Numbered from the stretch's first letter, positions 1-5,306 are shown. The stretch: 5,320 bases of DNA from Dehalococcoidia bacterium (GCA_030615655.1 JAUWYU010000116.1:1-5320), one strand, 5' to 3'. The notes: a model not told the origin generated them from the letters alone. A program made the numbers and translations.

Positions 1-12
1 AATCAAAATAAA

Positions 13-429
13 TCACATCAACTCAATCTGTGCTATTGTCTGCCGCAACTTTTCGTGTGATGCGAGGAGATTGGTTATGGTGTTACTTGCTGTTTCGCCT
101 TGTAATGTGGGGTTTATTAAAATTTTTCTCAGGTTCTCCACGCCGGTCAGTATCTCTGAGACCAGCGGCGATATCTCTTTACCTTTGATTCTCCTGGCCC
201 TGTTAATCAGTGGACGTCCCTTGTATGCTATGGCCGTGAGGTCGAACTTGGCGTTGCCCGTATTCTCCAGCAGCCGGTTGCCGTCGGGGCTCCCGTATAA
301 ATCATAGGTAGTCAGGAATTTCTGTATTGCCCCTGCCCATTCATTTACTTCACGTAGCGCTTTATTGTGCCGTGTGGTTATCCCCGACAGTAGCTTCAGC
401 GCACCTGAGATAGCTTCTTTCTTGCTCAC
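13..429 (-). CDS. Hypothetical helical protein, 138 aa, GTG start, probably leaderless
   Basis: I do not recognise the family. The product is 138 residues, rich in Lys, Arg, Leu and Ile, with no cysteine, no signal peptide and no membrane segment. It looks like a soluble, mostly helical cytoplasmic protein. The start must be the GTG at 429-427: the codon at 444-442 is an in-frame TGA, and the only ATG codon in the frame is the last one before the stop. There is no Shine-Dalgarno upstream. Instead an extended -10 (TGA then TATAAT, 444-436) sits so that +1 falls on the G of the GTG, which implies a leaderless message. The gene lies 30 bp downstream of the flavoprotein gene on the same strand, so read-through from that promoter is also possible. 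Nothing in the sequence shows a function. Confidence 0.7.
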   Translation of the reverse strand: MSKKEAISGALKLLSGITTRHNKALREVNEWAGAIQKFLTTYDLYGSPDGNRLLENTGNAKFDLTAIAYKGRPLINRARRIKGKEISPLVSEILTGVENLRKILINPTLQGETASNTITNLLASHEKLRQTIAQIELM

Positions 430-435
430 AGTGCC

Positions 436-463
436 ATTATATCACAGTTATTATTAAGGTCAC
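436..463 (-). promoter_or_regulatory. Extended -10 promoter of the 138-aa gene (leaderless)
   Basis: Read on the minus strand, the -35-like GTGACC (463-458, 4 of 6 matches to TTGACA) is followed by a 16-bp spacer and a consensus TATAAT (441-436). The TATAAT is preceded by TGA, which fits the extended -10 TGn rule. Counting six bases past the hexamer puts +1 at 429, the first base of the GTG start. The -35 overlaps the stop codon of the flavoprotein gene (TGA, 462-460). Confidence 0.55.
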
Positions 464-1026
464 GCCAGCTTCTTTAGCATCTCGACGACATCTTTACCCG
501 CGGACCGCGCTTCCTCGATGGCCGTAAATCCGATATTGGCGCCTTCTCCCGTTCGGACATCGCCTTTTTCACGTCCGTAGCCGATGGCACCGCGGACCGG
601 TATCATCCCCTGCGAAAGGAACCAGCCGTAGAGCTGGACGCGGGTCTGCCCGGCCCCGACCTTTCTCAGCGTCAGCACCGGCGCCGCCACTTTCCCCTTC
701 AGAGGCCTGTTCCTGAGATAGCAGAAAGTCCTGTCGATGATGGCCTTGGCCTGCGCGGTGTAGTTATGGAAATAGACCGGAGAGCCGAATATTATGCCGT
801 CGGCCGCTTCCATCTTCTGGTACAGTGGCTGCATATCATCCTCGATTTTACAGGCGCCGGTCTCAAAACAGCTTGCGCAGGCGTCACACCCGTTGATGTT
901 CTTGTCGGCTATCAGGAAAATGTCTGTTTCAGCCCCGGCTTCACGCGCCGCGGCCAGCGCCTCTTCTACCAGTATCTCGGTATTGCCGCCTTTGCGCGGA
1001 CTACAAACGATACCTAAAACCTTCAT
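460..1026 (-). CDS. Iron-sulfur flavoprotein, NADPH-dependent FMN reductase / flavodoxin-like family
   Basis: The 188-aa product matches the flavodoxin-like fold of iron-sulfur flavoproteins (Isf type), which carry electrons between ferredoxin-like donors and small acceptors in anaerobes. The N-terminal strand MKVLGIVCS leads into the FMN phosphate loop SPRKGGNT (residues 9-16). Cys47, Cys50, Cys53 and Cys59 form CX2CX2CX5C, the compact motif that binds a 4Fe-4S cluster in this family. GSPVYFHN (81-88) is the second flavin-contact loop. Length fits the family. The ATG at 1026 is supported by a strong Shine-Dalgarno AAGGAGGT seven bases upstream and a promoter behind it. It is divergent from the transglutaminase-like gene, with the 11-bp repeat array between them. 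The physiological partner cannot be read from the sequence; detoxification of oxygen species or quinone reduction are both possible. Confidence 0.92.
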   Translation of the reverse strand: MKVLGIVCSPRKGGNTEILVEEALAAAREAGAETDIFLIADKNINGCDACASCFETGACKIEDDMQPLYQKMEAADGIIFGSPVYFHNYTAQAKAIIDRTFCYLRNRPLKGKVAAPVLTLRKVGAGQTRVQLYGWFLSQGMIPVRGAIGYGREKGDVRTGEGANIGFTAIEEARSAGKDVVEMLKKLA

Positions 1027-1053
1027 TGCGGATACCTCCTTCTCTACTCAGGT

Positions 1054-1082
1054 AGTATATGCAGTTGGACTCGAAGTTGCAA
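1054..1082 (-). promoter_or_regulatory. Promoter of the iron-sulfur flavoprotein gene
   Basis: On the minus strand TTGCAA (1082-1077), a 17-bp spacer and TATACT (1059-1054) make a good sigma-70 type promoter. Predicted +1 is near 1047, giving a leader of about 20 nt that carries the Shine-Dalgarno AAGGAGGT (1041-1034). The same two hexamers with the same spacing occur at 2051-2079. Confidence 0.7.
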
Positions 1083-1094
1083 CAATTCGGTGGC

Positions 1095-1138
1095 TTTTAT
1101 GAAAACTTAATCAAACCTTTATTAAAGCTTAACGAAAA
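1095..1138 (+). repeat. Four tandem 11-bp direct repeats, PHO-box-like operator array
   Basis: Four head-to-tail units begin at 1095, 1106, 1117 and 1128 with an exact 11-bp period. The shared pattern is YTTWAYNAAAN: TT at positions 2-3, A at 5 and AAA at 8-10 are identical in all four, and C begins three of them. Tandem half-sites at 11 bp are known for OmpR/PhoB-class response regulators, and the units resemble the cyanobacterial PHO box (PyTTAAPyPy-T/A with 3-bp gaps). The array lies between two divergent promoters, ending about 40 bp before the predicted +1 of the rightward gene and starting about 48 bp from the leftward +1. Which regulator binds is inferred. Phased A-tracts that bend DNA are an alternative explanation. 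Confidence 0.6.
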
Positions 1139-1165
1139 AATCTTCGCCATGTGACAAATTGCCAG

Positions 1166-1171
1166 TATAAT
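1166..1171 (+). promoter_or_regulatory. -10 element for the transglutaminase-like gene
   Basis: A consensus TATAAT lies here. The base 17 bp upstream starts TTCGCC (1143-1148), only 3 of 6 matches to a -35, so the promoter looks activator-dependent. Predicted +1 is near 1178, about three bases before the ATG at 1181. The 11-bp repeat array ends 27 bp upstream of the hexamer. Confidence 0.45.
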
Positions 1172-1180
1172 TGTAGTGAT

Positions 1181-1594
1181 ATGGGCAATTTCCCTCGCGG
1201 TATTCTCAAGATTACAGCTTTTATTGCGCTTAGCTTCGCTATCCTGGTGACGCTTCCCCGACTCAGTCCGATTCTCTATCCGCCTCTGCCGGCGCCGTCG
1301 GCGACCTTCGACTGTGATGACGGCACTCTTAATATGTACCGGCATTTCCAGCGGCTGGGGGTTGAAGCCAGCCCTATTGTGGGAAACTTGGGCATGGATG
1401 GCGAGGAATACATGGAGTGCGACCACGTCTGGCTGATGGTCGGGTCCGGTGATAAAGGCATTGCCTACGACTGGGGAGAGCCGCAATTCGATAACCAGCA
1501 CTATGAAGGCTACATCATAAGTTTTGACGACCTGCTATACGCCGTTGCCGAAGACAGGAAAGTCAGCGATATCTTAACTTCAGTAGACTACTAA
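1181..1594 (+). CDS. Membrane-anchored small protein with transglutaminase-like Cys-His-Asp motif
   Basis: The 137-aa product starts with a short basic stretch and a hydrophobic segment (residues about 8-25), a signal anchor or signal peptide that would place the rest outside the membrane. A proline-rich linker follows (30-39). The compact domain holds Cys45 in FDCDDGT, His82 in DHVWLMV and Asp97 in AYDWGEP. This order and spacing recall the Cys-His-Asp triad of transglutaminase-like (papain-fold) proteins, and DHVW with a following YDW is typical of them. That assignment is by eye, and the domain is smaller than most. An in-frame GTG at 1151 would add ten residues, but it lies upstream of the TATAAT at 1166, so ATG at 1181 is preferred. 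No Shine-Dalgarno is visible. The gene converges on the 119-aa membrane protein 20 bp away. The substrate is unknown. Confidence 0.75.
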   Translation: MGNFPRGILKITAFIALSFAILVTLPRLSPILYPPLPAPSATFDCDDGTLNMYRHFQRLGVEASPIVGNLGMDGEEYMECDHVWLMVGSGDKGIAYDWGEPQFDNQHYEGYIISFDDLLYAVAEDRKVSDILTSVDY

Positions 1595-1613
1595 GTCGCT
1601 GCCTTGTGAAGCG

Positions 1614-1973
1614 TTACTCTTCTTCCTTGGGCTTGTTCATATGCTCGGTATAGTATTTAAGACTTGAGCTTATGATGTCGGCGATGGCAATCCCTGTCCT
1701 TTTAGGTTGTTTTTCCTTCTCCAGTTCCTGTTGTATCTGCTTCAACTGCGTTATTATTTCGTCGAATCGTTCTTTATCTCTCTTTTCATCTTGGCCTCGT
1801 TTTACCTGTACTAATCCGGTGGCGATAAAGCCCAGCCCGATAAGCCCCAGGGCGATTTGCAGAGGCACGGACTCATTAATGAACGCCAGGACGACGGTTC
1901 CCAGGCCGACCACTATCAAAACAGTTCCTAATAACCCGTAAGATATGTGGCTTAAAAATTTAAAAACTTGCAT
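1614..1973 (-). CDS. Small membrane protein with two helices and a cytoplasmic coiled coil, 119 aa
   Basis: I do not recognise a named family. The product has two hydrophobic helices, residues about 12-32 and 38-57, rich in Gly with GxxxG-like spacing, joined by a short turn (NESVP). A highly charged segment (about 61-89, many Lys, Glu and Gln) follows, with heptad-like Ile and Leu that suggest a coiled coil. The tail ends in KPKEEE. By the positive-inside rule both ends are probably cytoplasmic. The ATG at 1973 is preceded by AGGAG (1989-1985) with 11-base spacing, and a TTGCAA-N17-TATACT promoter lies about 70 bp upstream. It sits between the converging transglutaminase-like gene and the tRNA pair. 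A scaffold or assembly role is conceivable but nothing shows it. Confidence 0.75.
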   Translation of the reverse strand: MQVFKFLSHISYGLLGTVLIVVGLGTVVLAFINESVPLQIALGLIGLGFIATGLVQVKRGQDEKRDKERFDEIITQLKQIQQELEKEKQPKRTGIAIADIISSSLKYYTEHMNKPKEEE

Positions 1974-1999
1974 CTATTCAAAAGCTCCTGTAACTGATT

Positions 2000-2026
2000 T
2001 CAATTATGAGTGTTGGGATTCTGCAT
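2000..2026 (-). other. Possible 8-codon leader ORF upstream of the 119-aa gene
   Basis: Within the predicted leader of the 119-aa gene, an AAGGGGG (2040-2034) stands seven bases before an ATG at 2026 that opens the 8-residue frame MQNPNTHN, ending in TGA at 2002-2000. A second ATG at 2031 opens a 17-codon frame ending at 1978, but it lies only two bases from the Shine-Dalgarno. The frame is too short to judge by composition; translation is inferred only from the strong ribosome site. Confidence 0.25.
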
Positions 2027-2050
2027 TGCATTACCCCCTTGTTACCCAGA

Positions 2051-2079
2051 AGTATATAAAGTAATTCCTGGAATTGCAA
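2051..2079 (-). promoter_or_regulatory. Promoter of the 119-aa membrane protein gene
   Basis: Minus-strand TTGCAA (2079-2074), a 17-bp spacer and TATACT (2056-2051). Predicted +1 is near 2044, leaving a leader of about 70 nt that contains the possible 8-codon leader frame. The hexamers and spacing are identical to those of the flavoprotein promoter. Confidence 0.65.
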
Positions 2080-2156
2080 TAGTTCAGAGACATCTGGTAG
2101 AACCTGCGACTTTTCGTAAAGACTGGATGCTTTTTGTGGAAATTTAGCCTCGGAAG

Positions 2157-2228
<72 letters not shown>

Positions 2229-2252
2229 AAATACCTCTTGCTAATCTTATTA

Positions 2253-2328
2253 TGGAGCGGGAGACGGGACTCGAACCCGCGACAACCTGCTTGGAAGGCA
2301 GGGACTCTGCCAACTGAGTTACTCCCGC
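2253..2328 (-). tRNA. tRNA-Gly (anticodon TCC)
   Basis: Minus-strand cloverleaf with acceptor GCGGGAG/CTCCCGC and D arm ACTC/GAGT with an 8-base loop. The anticodon arm CCTGC/GCAGG holds loop CTTCCAA, giving TCC, and the T arm is GCGGG/CCCGT with TTCGAGT. The discriminator is T, as usual in bacterial tRNA-Gly. Unlike the neighbouring tRNA-Met it encodes its CCA (2255-2253). It reads GGA and GGG codons. It is the first gene of a two-tRNA unit, starting about 7 bp after the predicted +1. Confidence 0.96.
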
Positions 2329-2341
2329 TTAAATCGTATCT

Positions 2342-2370
2342 ATTTTATCTTGAAAAAGGCCGGGTGTCAA
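2342..2370 (-). promoter_or_regulatory. Promoter of the tRNA-Gly / tRNA-Met unit
   Basis: Minus-strand TTGACA (2370-2365, perfect), a 17-bp spacer and TAAAAT (2347-2342, 5 of 6). Predicted +1 is near 2335, seven bases ahead of the mature tRNA-Gly 5' end, as expected for a strong stable-RNA promoter. It is divergent from the XRE gene promoter. Confidence 0.75.
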
Positions 2371-2409
2371 AGATTACTCTTGACAACCAGGACGCATTCC
2401 TGTGTCAGG

Positions 2410-2471
2410 GACATTTGTCATTTTTACTCAACATGTTTTATATATGAAATGGCAAAAAGTTGACATTTGTC
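2410..2471 (+). repeat. Two identical GACATTTGTC sites 52 bp apart (candidate operators)
   Basis: The 10-mer GACATTTGTC, with GACA and TGTC arms around TT, occurs at 2410-2419 and again at 2462-2471. The second copy overlaps the -35 of the XRE gene promoter. Start-to-start distance is 52 bp, close to five helical turns, so proteins on both sites would face the same side of the DNA. A further TGTC at 2403-2406 makes TGTC-AGG-GACA with the first copy. Binding by the adjacent XRE protein is inferred from position, not shown. Confidence 0.5.
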
Positions 2472-2488
2472 CGTTTTCATTCTATAAT
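2460..2488 (+). promoter_or_regulatory. Consensus sigma-70 promoter of the XRE / glycosyltransferase genes
   Basis: TTGACA (2460-2465), a 17-bp spacer and TATAAT (2483-2488): both hexamers and the spacer are perfect. Predicted +1 is near 2495, giving a leader of about 53 nt. A promoter this strong ahead of a small regulator usually needs a repressor, and a GACATTTGTC palindrome overlaps the -35. Confidence 0.85.
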
Positions 2489-2547
2489 CATGGTTGCATG
2501 TACTATTTAATGTGCGGCCTTGCTTGAAGTAGCTTAAGGGGGTTATA

Positions 2548-2742
2548 ATGAAAGAGCTAAAGGAAAAAGTCAGAGAGCTGCGAAAAAGGAAGGAGTGGGC
2601 ACAGGAGGATATGGCCAGAGAAATGGGTGTTAGTCTCTCGACGATACAACGCTGGGAGAACAAAGGCGGTCAGCCTACCCGACTAGCTCGCAGAGAACTC
2701 AAGAAACTCTTTCAGGAAGCGGGAATTGAGGATAGTAATTAA
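2548..2742 (+). CDS. XRE-family helix-turn-helix DNA-binding protein, 64 aa
   Basis: The whole 64-aa product is one Cro/CI-type helix-turn-helix domain. A basic first helix (residues 2-15) leads to AQEDMAREMGVS (18-29), the scaffold helix and turn. The recognition helix SLSTIQRWEN (29-38) contains the family's STIQRWE signature. Later helices cover RLARRELKKLFQEAG (45-59). There is no sensor, dimerisation or toxin domain. The ATG at 2548 follows AAGGGGG (2536-2542) at good spacing, behind a perfect promoter. Its stop overlaps the start of the glycosyltransferase by one base, so the two are translated together. It may autoregulate through the GACATTTGTC sites at its promoter (inferred). An orphan antitoxin is less likely because no toxin gene is adjacent. 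Confidence 0.88.
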   Translation: MKELKEKVRELRKRKEWAQEDMAREMGVSLSTIQRWENKGGQPTRLARRELKKLFQEAGIEDSN

Positions 2743-3635
2743 TGTCGGGGGCAATGCCTGAATCATCAAAACACAAAGTCATCGCCGGCATGCCGGCATT
2801 TAATGAAGAGAAATACATCGGCACCATGGTACTTAATACCAAAAAATATGTCGATGAAGTCATCGTTGTTGATGACGGCAGTACCGATAACACCTCGGAA
2901 ATAGCCAGGCTTGCCGGAGCCGTCGTGGTGCGACAGCCCACGAACAGGGGTTATGGTGCGGCTATCCAGAGTATACTAGCCGAAGCCAGGAAAAGAGACC
3001 CCGATGTTCTGGTAATACTTGATGCTGATGCTCAGCATAATCCGCAGGAAATACCCAGTCTCCTGAACTCTATTCACGACGGCCATGATTTTGTTATTGG
3101 CTCTAGAGAGAAGCAAAGGAGCAAGATTCCTTTTTATCGTCGGGTTGGACAGAAAGTACTTCTGCATTCCACAAATATTCTTTCCAGGAAACGTCTCACT
3201 GATTCGGAATGTGGCTTCAGGGCATTCTCCCGAAAAGCGATATCGGTGCTGGAGCTTAGGGAAAACGGCATGGCTGTATCGGCCGAGACCGTGGCTGAGG
3301 CGGCCAAACAGGGACTCAAAGTTGCTCAGGTCCCTGTTTCGGTTGTATATAACAGTGACAGTTCTACTCTGAATCCGGTAGCTCACGGATTGGGAGTATT
3401 TACCAGGATACTGGTCATGATTTCGGAAAGGAGACCCCTTTTCTTCTTTGGCCTGGCTGGTGCTATCTTGGTGATTCTTGGGATTATTACCAGCGTAAGG
3501 GTGCTCCAGATTCTCTCCGACGTGGGTGTATTGCCGGTCGGTACGACAATGGTAGCGGTACTCTTCCTCGTTATTGGCATATTCAGTATATTTACCGGCA
3601 TTATACTGCGGGCCTTGTCTGTAAGAAGGAATTAA
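2742..3635 (+). CDS. Family 2 glycosyltransferase, DPM1/polyprenyl-phosphate type, two C-terminal TM helices
   Basis: The 297-aa product has a GT-A fold that uses a nucleotide sugar. PAFNEEKYI (18-26) opens the nucleotide-binding fold, DDGSTD (44-49) and DADAQH (94-99, the metal-binding DxD region) contact the sugar nucleotide, and GSR (120-122) follows. DSECGFRAF (154-162) matches the acceptor region of dolichol-phosphate mannose synthase-like enzymes. Two hydrophobic helices, about 234-254 and 268-289, anchor it in the membrane, as in bacterial polyprenyl-phosphate glycosyltransferases. It probably moves a hexose from GDP- or UDP-sugar to polyprenyl phosphate at the cytoplasmic face; sugar and acceptor are not readable. 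The ATG at 2742 overlaps the XRE stop (TAATG) with GAGG ten bases upstream. An ATG at 2754 is possible but has its G-run too close. The radical SAM gene follows after 60 bp. Confidence 0.93.
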   Translation: MSGAMPESSKHKVIAGMPAFNEEKYIGTMVLNTKKYVDEVIVVDDGSTDNTSEIARLAGAVVVRQPTNRGYGAAIQSILAEARKRDPDVLVILDADAQHNPQEIPSLLNSIHDGHDFVIGSREKQRSKIPFYRRVGQKVLLHSTNILSRKRLTDSECGFRAFSRKAISVLELRENGMAVSAETVAEAAKQGLKVAQVPVSVVYNSDSSTLNPVAHGLGVFTRILVMISERRPLFFFGLAGAILVILGIITSVRVLQILSDVGVLPVGTTMVAVLFLVIGIFSIFTGIILRALSVRRN

Positions 3636-3695
3636 ATCTCCACCATACCACCTTTTGAGATGAATTAGTCAAGTGTATCATCCCGGGTATTAAGC

Positions 3696-5090
3696 ATGCT
3701 TGAAGTAACTCTGATAAATCCCCCTCAATTCACCGGGTATCCTCAACCACCCGTTGGTCTGGCCCTGATCGCGGCTTTGCTGGAAAGAGAGGGATATCGG
3801 GTAACGTTGCTCGATGCCAATGCACTGAACCTCCAACCCGAAGAGGTACCTGCTTATGTAACCGATGCTCATGTCGTCGGTCTCACTGCCATGACCCCTA
3901 CCATAAGTCCTGCTGTCAGCATTGCTCGCCATCTCAAGCAAGCAAATCAAGGTTATACGGTAATCATGGGAGGCGCCCATTCGACATTGCTTCCAGAAGA
4001 AACACTGGTCTCGGCTTCCGAAATAGATATCATTGTCAGGGGTGAGGGTGATGAGACCATTATTGAGCTATTGCGGGCCCTTGAGAATAACCAGCCTTTA
4101 GATGTCATCCCGGGTATCAGCTTCCGGGAGAACGGCAAAGTGATTAACACGGCCGACAGAACGTCAACTGTTGATATGGATGCGCTCCCCTTCCCTGCTT
4201 ACCATCTGCTGCCGTGGCAAAAGTACAAGCCGCACCCGCCACATGGTCTGGCCCTGCCGTTTGCCGCTGTAGTCACAAGTCGCGGCTGCCCCTATCGCTG
4301 TGCGTATTGTTCCAAGCCTGTCTTCGGCAGCAAATTCAGGGCGCAGAGTCCGGAGCGGGTTATTGAAGAGGTTGCGTACCTTAAGGAGAAATTCGGCGTG
4401 AAAGAGATTGCTTTTTATGACGATTCTTTTACCCTGGATAAGAAACGGGTTCACGCCATAGCTGAAGGAATAATCGACAGAGGGCTAAAGGTATCCTGGA
4501 CGTGTGAGACAAGGGTCAACTTGGTGGACCGGGAACTGTTGCGTCACATAAAGCAGGCCGGCTGCTATGCCATCGCTTACGGTATTGAGTCGGGTTCTGC
4601 TGAGATAATAAAGACCCTGCAGAAAGATATCACCCTGGAGCAGGCGGAAGAAGCCGTCCGCGTCAGCCGTGAAGCCGGTCTGCAGGTTATAGGTTATTTC
4701 ATGCTCGGCTCTCCCGGGGAAACAACGGAAACCGTCAGGCAGACCATTGACTTTGCCAGGAAGCTGAAGGTCGACTTCGCCCAGTTTTCCGTGACCACCC
4801 CCTTCCCCGGCACCGAGCTGTATGACCTTTATATGCAGGACAGGCAGGACAAAATCCCGTGGGAAAGCTTCGTTTATGCCGGGACAGACAACCCGACGAC
4901 GCCGGTGTTCGAGAGCAGCGAACTGAGCCGGGGCGACCTTAAATACTGGATAAGGCGTGCCTACCGCAAGTTCTACCTGCGCCCTGCCTATCTCTGGCAG
5001 CGCCTCCTCCGATGCACTTCGTGGGCTGAGCTAAAGATGAACTTCAAGGGCTTAATCATGCTGCTGCGGAGTCTTGTGCTATCAGGATGA
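3696..5090 (+). CDS. Cobalamin-binding radical SAM protein (class B methylase / BchE-like), function unknown
   Basis: The 464-aa product has the standard two-domain plan. The N-terminal B12-binding domain (about 2-130) starts LINPP and contains MGGAHSTLLPE (91-101) and RGEGDE (115-120). It lacks the DxHxxG motif, so the cobalamin would have no protein histidine ligand, as is common in this class. The radical SAM core (about 188-400) carries CPYRCAYC, with Cys198, Cys202 and Cys205 binding the 4Fe-4S cluster, then YDDSF (241-245), GIESGS (296-301), GSPGET (338-343) and PFPGTE (369-374). A basic C-terminal region (about 405-464) is seen in lipid- and tetrapyrrole-modifying members. It probably methylates or rearranges an unreactive carbon; the substrate is unknown. 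Following a membrane glycosyltransferase, a lipid or cell-wall precursor is a fair guess. The ATG at 3696 has no clear Shine-Dalgarno, only CGGG at 3684-3687. Confidence 0.93.
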   Translation: MLEVTLINPPQFTGYPQPPVGLALIAALLEREGYRVTLLDANALNLQPEEVPAYVTDAHVVGLTAMTPTISPAVSIARHLKQANQGYTVIMGGAHSTLLPEETLVSASEIDIIVRGEGDETIIELLRALENNQPLDVIPGISFRENGKVINTADRTSTVDMDALPFPAYHLLPWQKYKPHPPHGLALPFAAVVTSRGCPYRCAYCSKPVFGSKFRAQSPERVIEEVAYLKEKFGVKEIAFYDDSFTLDKKRVHAIAEGIIDRGLKVSWTCETRVNLVDRELLRHIKQAGCYAIAYGIESGSAEIIKTLQKDITLEQAEEAVRVSREAGLQVIGYFMLGSPGETTETVRQTIDFARKLKVDFAQFSVTTPFPGTELYDLYMQDRQDKIPWESFVYAGTDNPTTPVFESSELSRGDLKYWIRRAYRKFYLRPAYLWQRLLRCTSWAELKMNFKGLIMLLRSLVLSG

Positions 5091-5091
5091 A

Positions 5092-5156
5092 GGCAGCATA
5101 TGCTTCCCATCGCTAATCGGCTTTAAATGGAAGAATGGGAAAAGGATTTAGCTGCC
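5092..5156 (+). repeat. Nested inverted repeat after the radical SAM gene
   Basis: GGCAGC (5092-5097) pairs with GCTGCC (5151-5156), and inside it TTCCCAT (5104-5110) pairs with ATGGGAA (5135-5141), with 6- and 9-base internal bulges and a 24-base loop. It could fold as a 3' structure in either convergent transcript, but no T-run follows, so it is not a standard intrinsic terminator. Confidence 0.3.
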
Positions 5157-5190
5157 ATCTTTATGTCAACCTATCCCCTATTGTGGTAGG

Positions 5191-5269
5191 TGGTCGGGGT
5201 GAGTGGATTTGAACCACCGACCTCAGCGTCCCAAACGCTGCGCGCTAAACCAGACTGCGCCACACCCCG
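5191..5269 (-). tRNA. tRNA-Pro (anticodon TGG)
   Basis: Minus-strand cloverleaf with acceptor CGGGGTG/CACCCCG and D arm GCGC/GCGC with an 11-base loop. The anticodon arm CAGCG/CGCTG holds loop TTTGGGA, giving TGG, and the T arm is GGTGG/CCACT with TTCAAAT. The discriminator is A and CCA is encoded (5193-5191). The C1-G72 acceptor start is the usual bacterial tRNA-Pro mark. It converges on the radical SAM gene about 100 bp away, and I see no integrase or duplicated 3' end that would make it an attachment site in this window. Confidence 0.96.
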
Positions 5270-5277
5270 ATAGTTAC

Positions 5278-5306
5278 AGTATAGCCGAGCGGTTGCCGGG
5301 GTGCAA
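5278..5306 (-). promoter_or_regulatory. Promoter of tRNA-Pro
   Basis: Minus-strand TTGCAC (5306-5301), a 17-bp GC-rich spacer and TATACT (5283-5278). Predicted +1 is near 5271, two bases before the mature 5' end. It shares the TTGCA-N17-TATACT form with the promoters at 1054-1082 and 2051-2079. Confidence 0.7.

Noticed and set aside
1097..1501. 134-codon minus-strand open frame
   Set aside because: Antisense to the transglutaminase-like gene and across the repeat array; low-complexity Arg run and no ribosome site.
2238..2447. 69-codon plus-strand open frame
   Set aside because: It is the reverse strand of tRNA-Gly (GRRDSNPRQPAWKAGTLPTELL artefact shape) followed by a promoter region.
2403..2471. 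GACATTTGTC copies as ends of an insertion-sequence remnant
   Set aside because: Only 42 bp lie between them with no transposase trace or target duplication, and the overlap with a perfect promoter favours an operator.
2518..2539. CCTT/AAGG pairing that could hide the XRE ribosome site
   Set aside because: Only four base pairs around a 14-base loop; too weak to call a switch.
3655..3681. Possible promoter TTGAGA-N15-TATCAT before the radical SAM gene
   Set aside because: Spacer is two bases short of the 17 used by most promoters here, and read-through from the XRE promoter explains expression.
5191..5269. tRNA-Pro as an integration site
   Set aside because: No integrase, no duplicated tRNA 3' end and no mobile genes are visible in the window.
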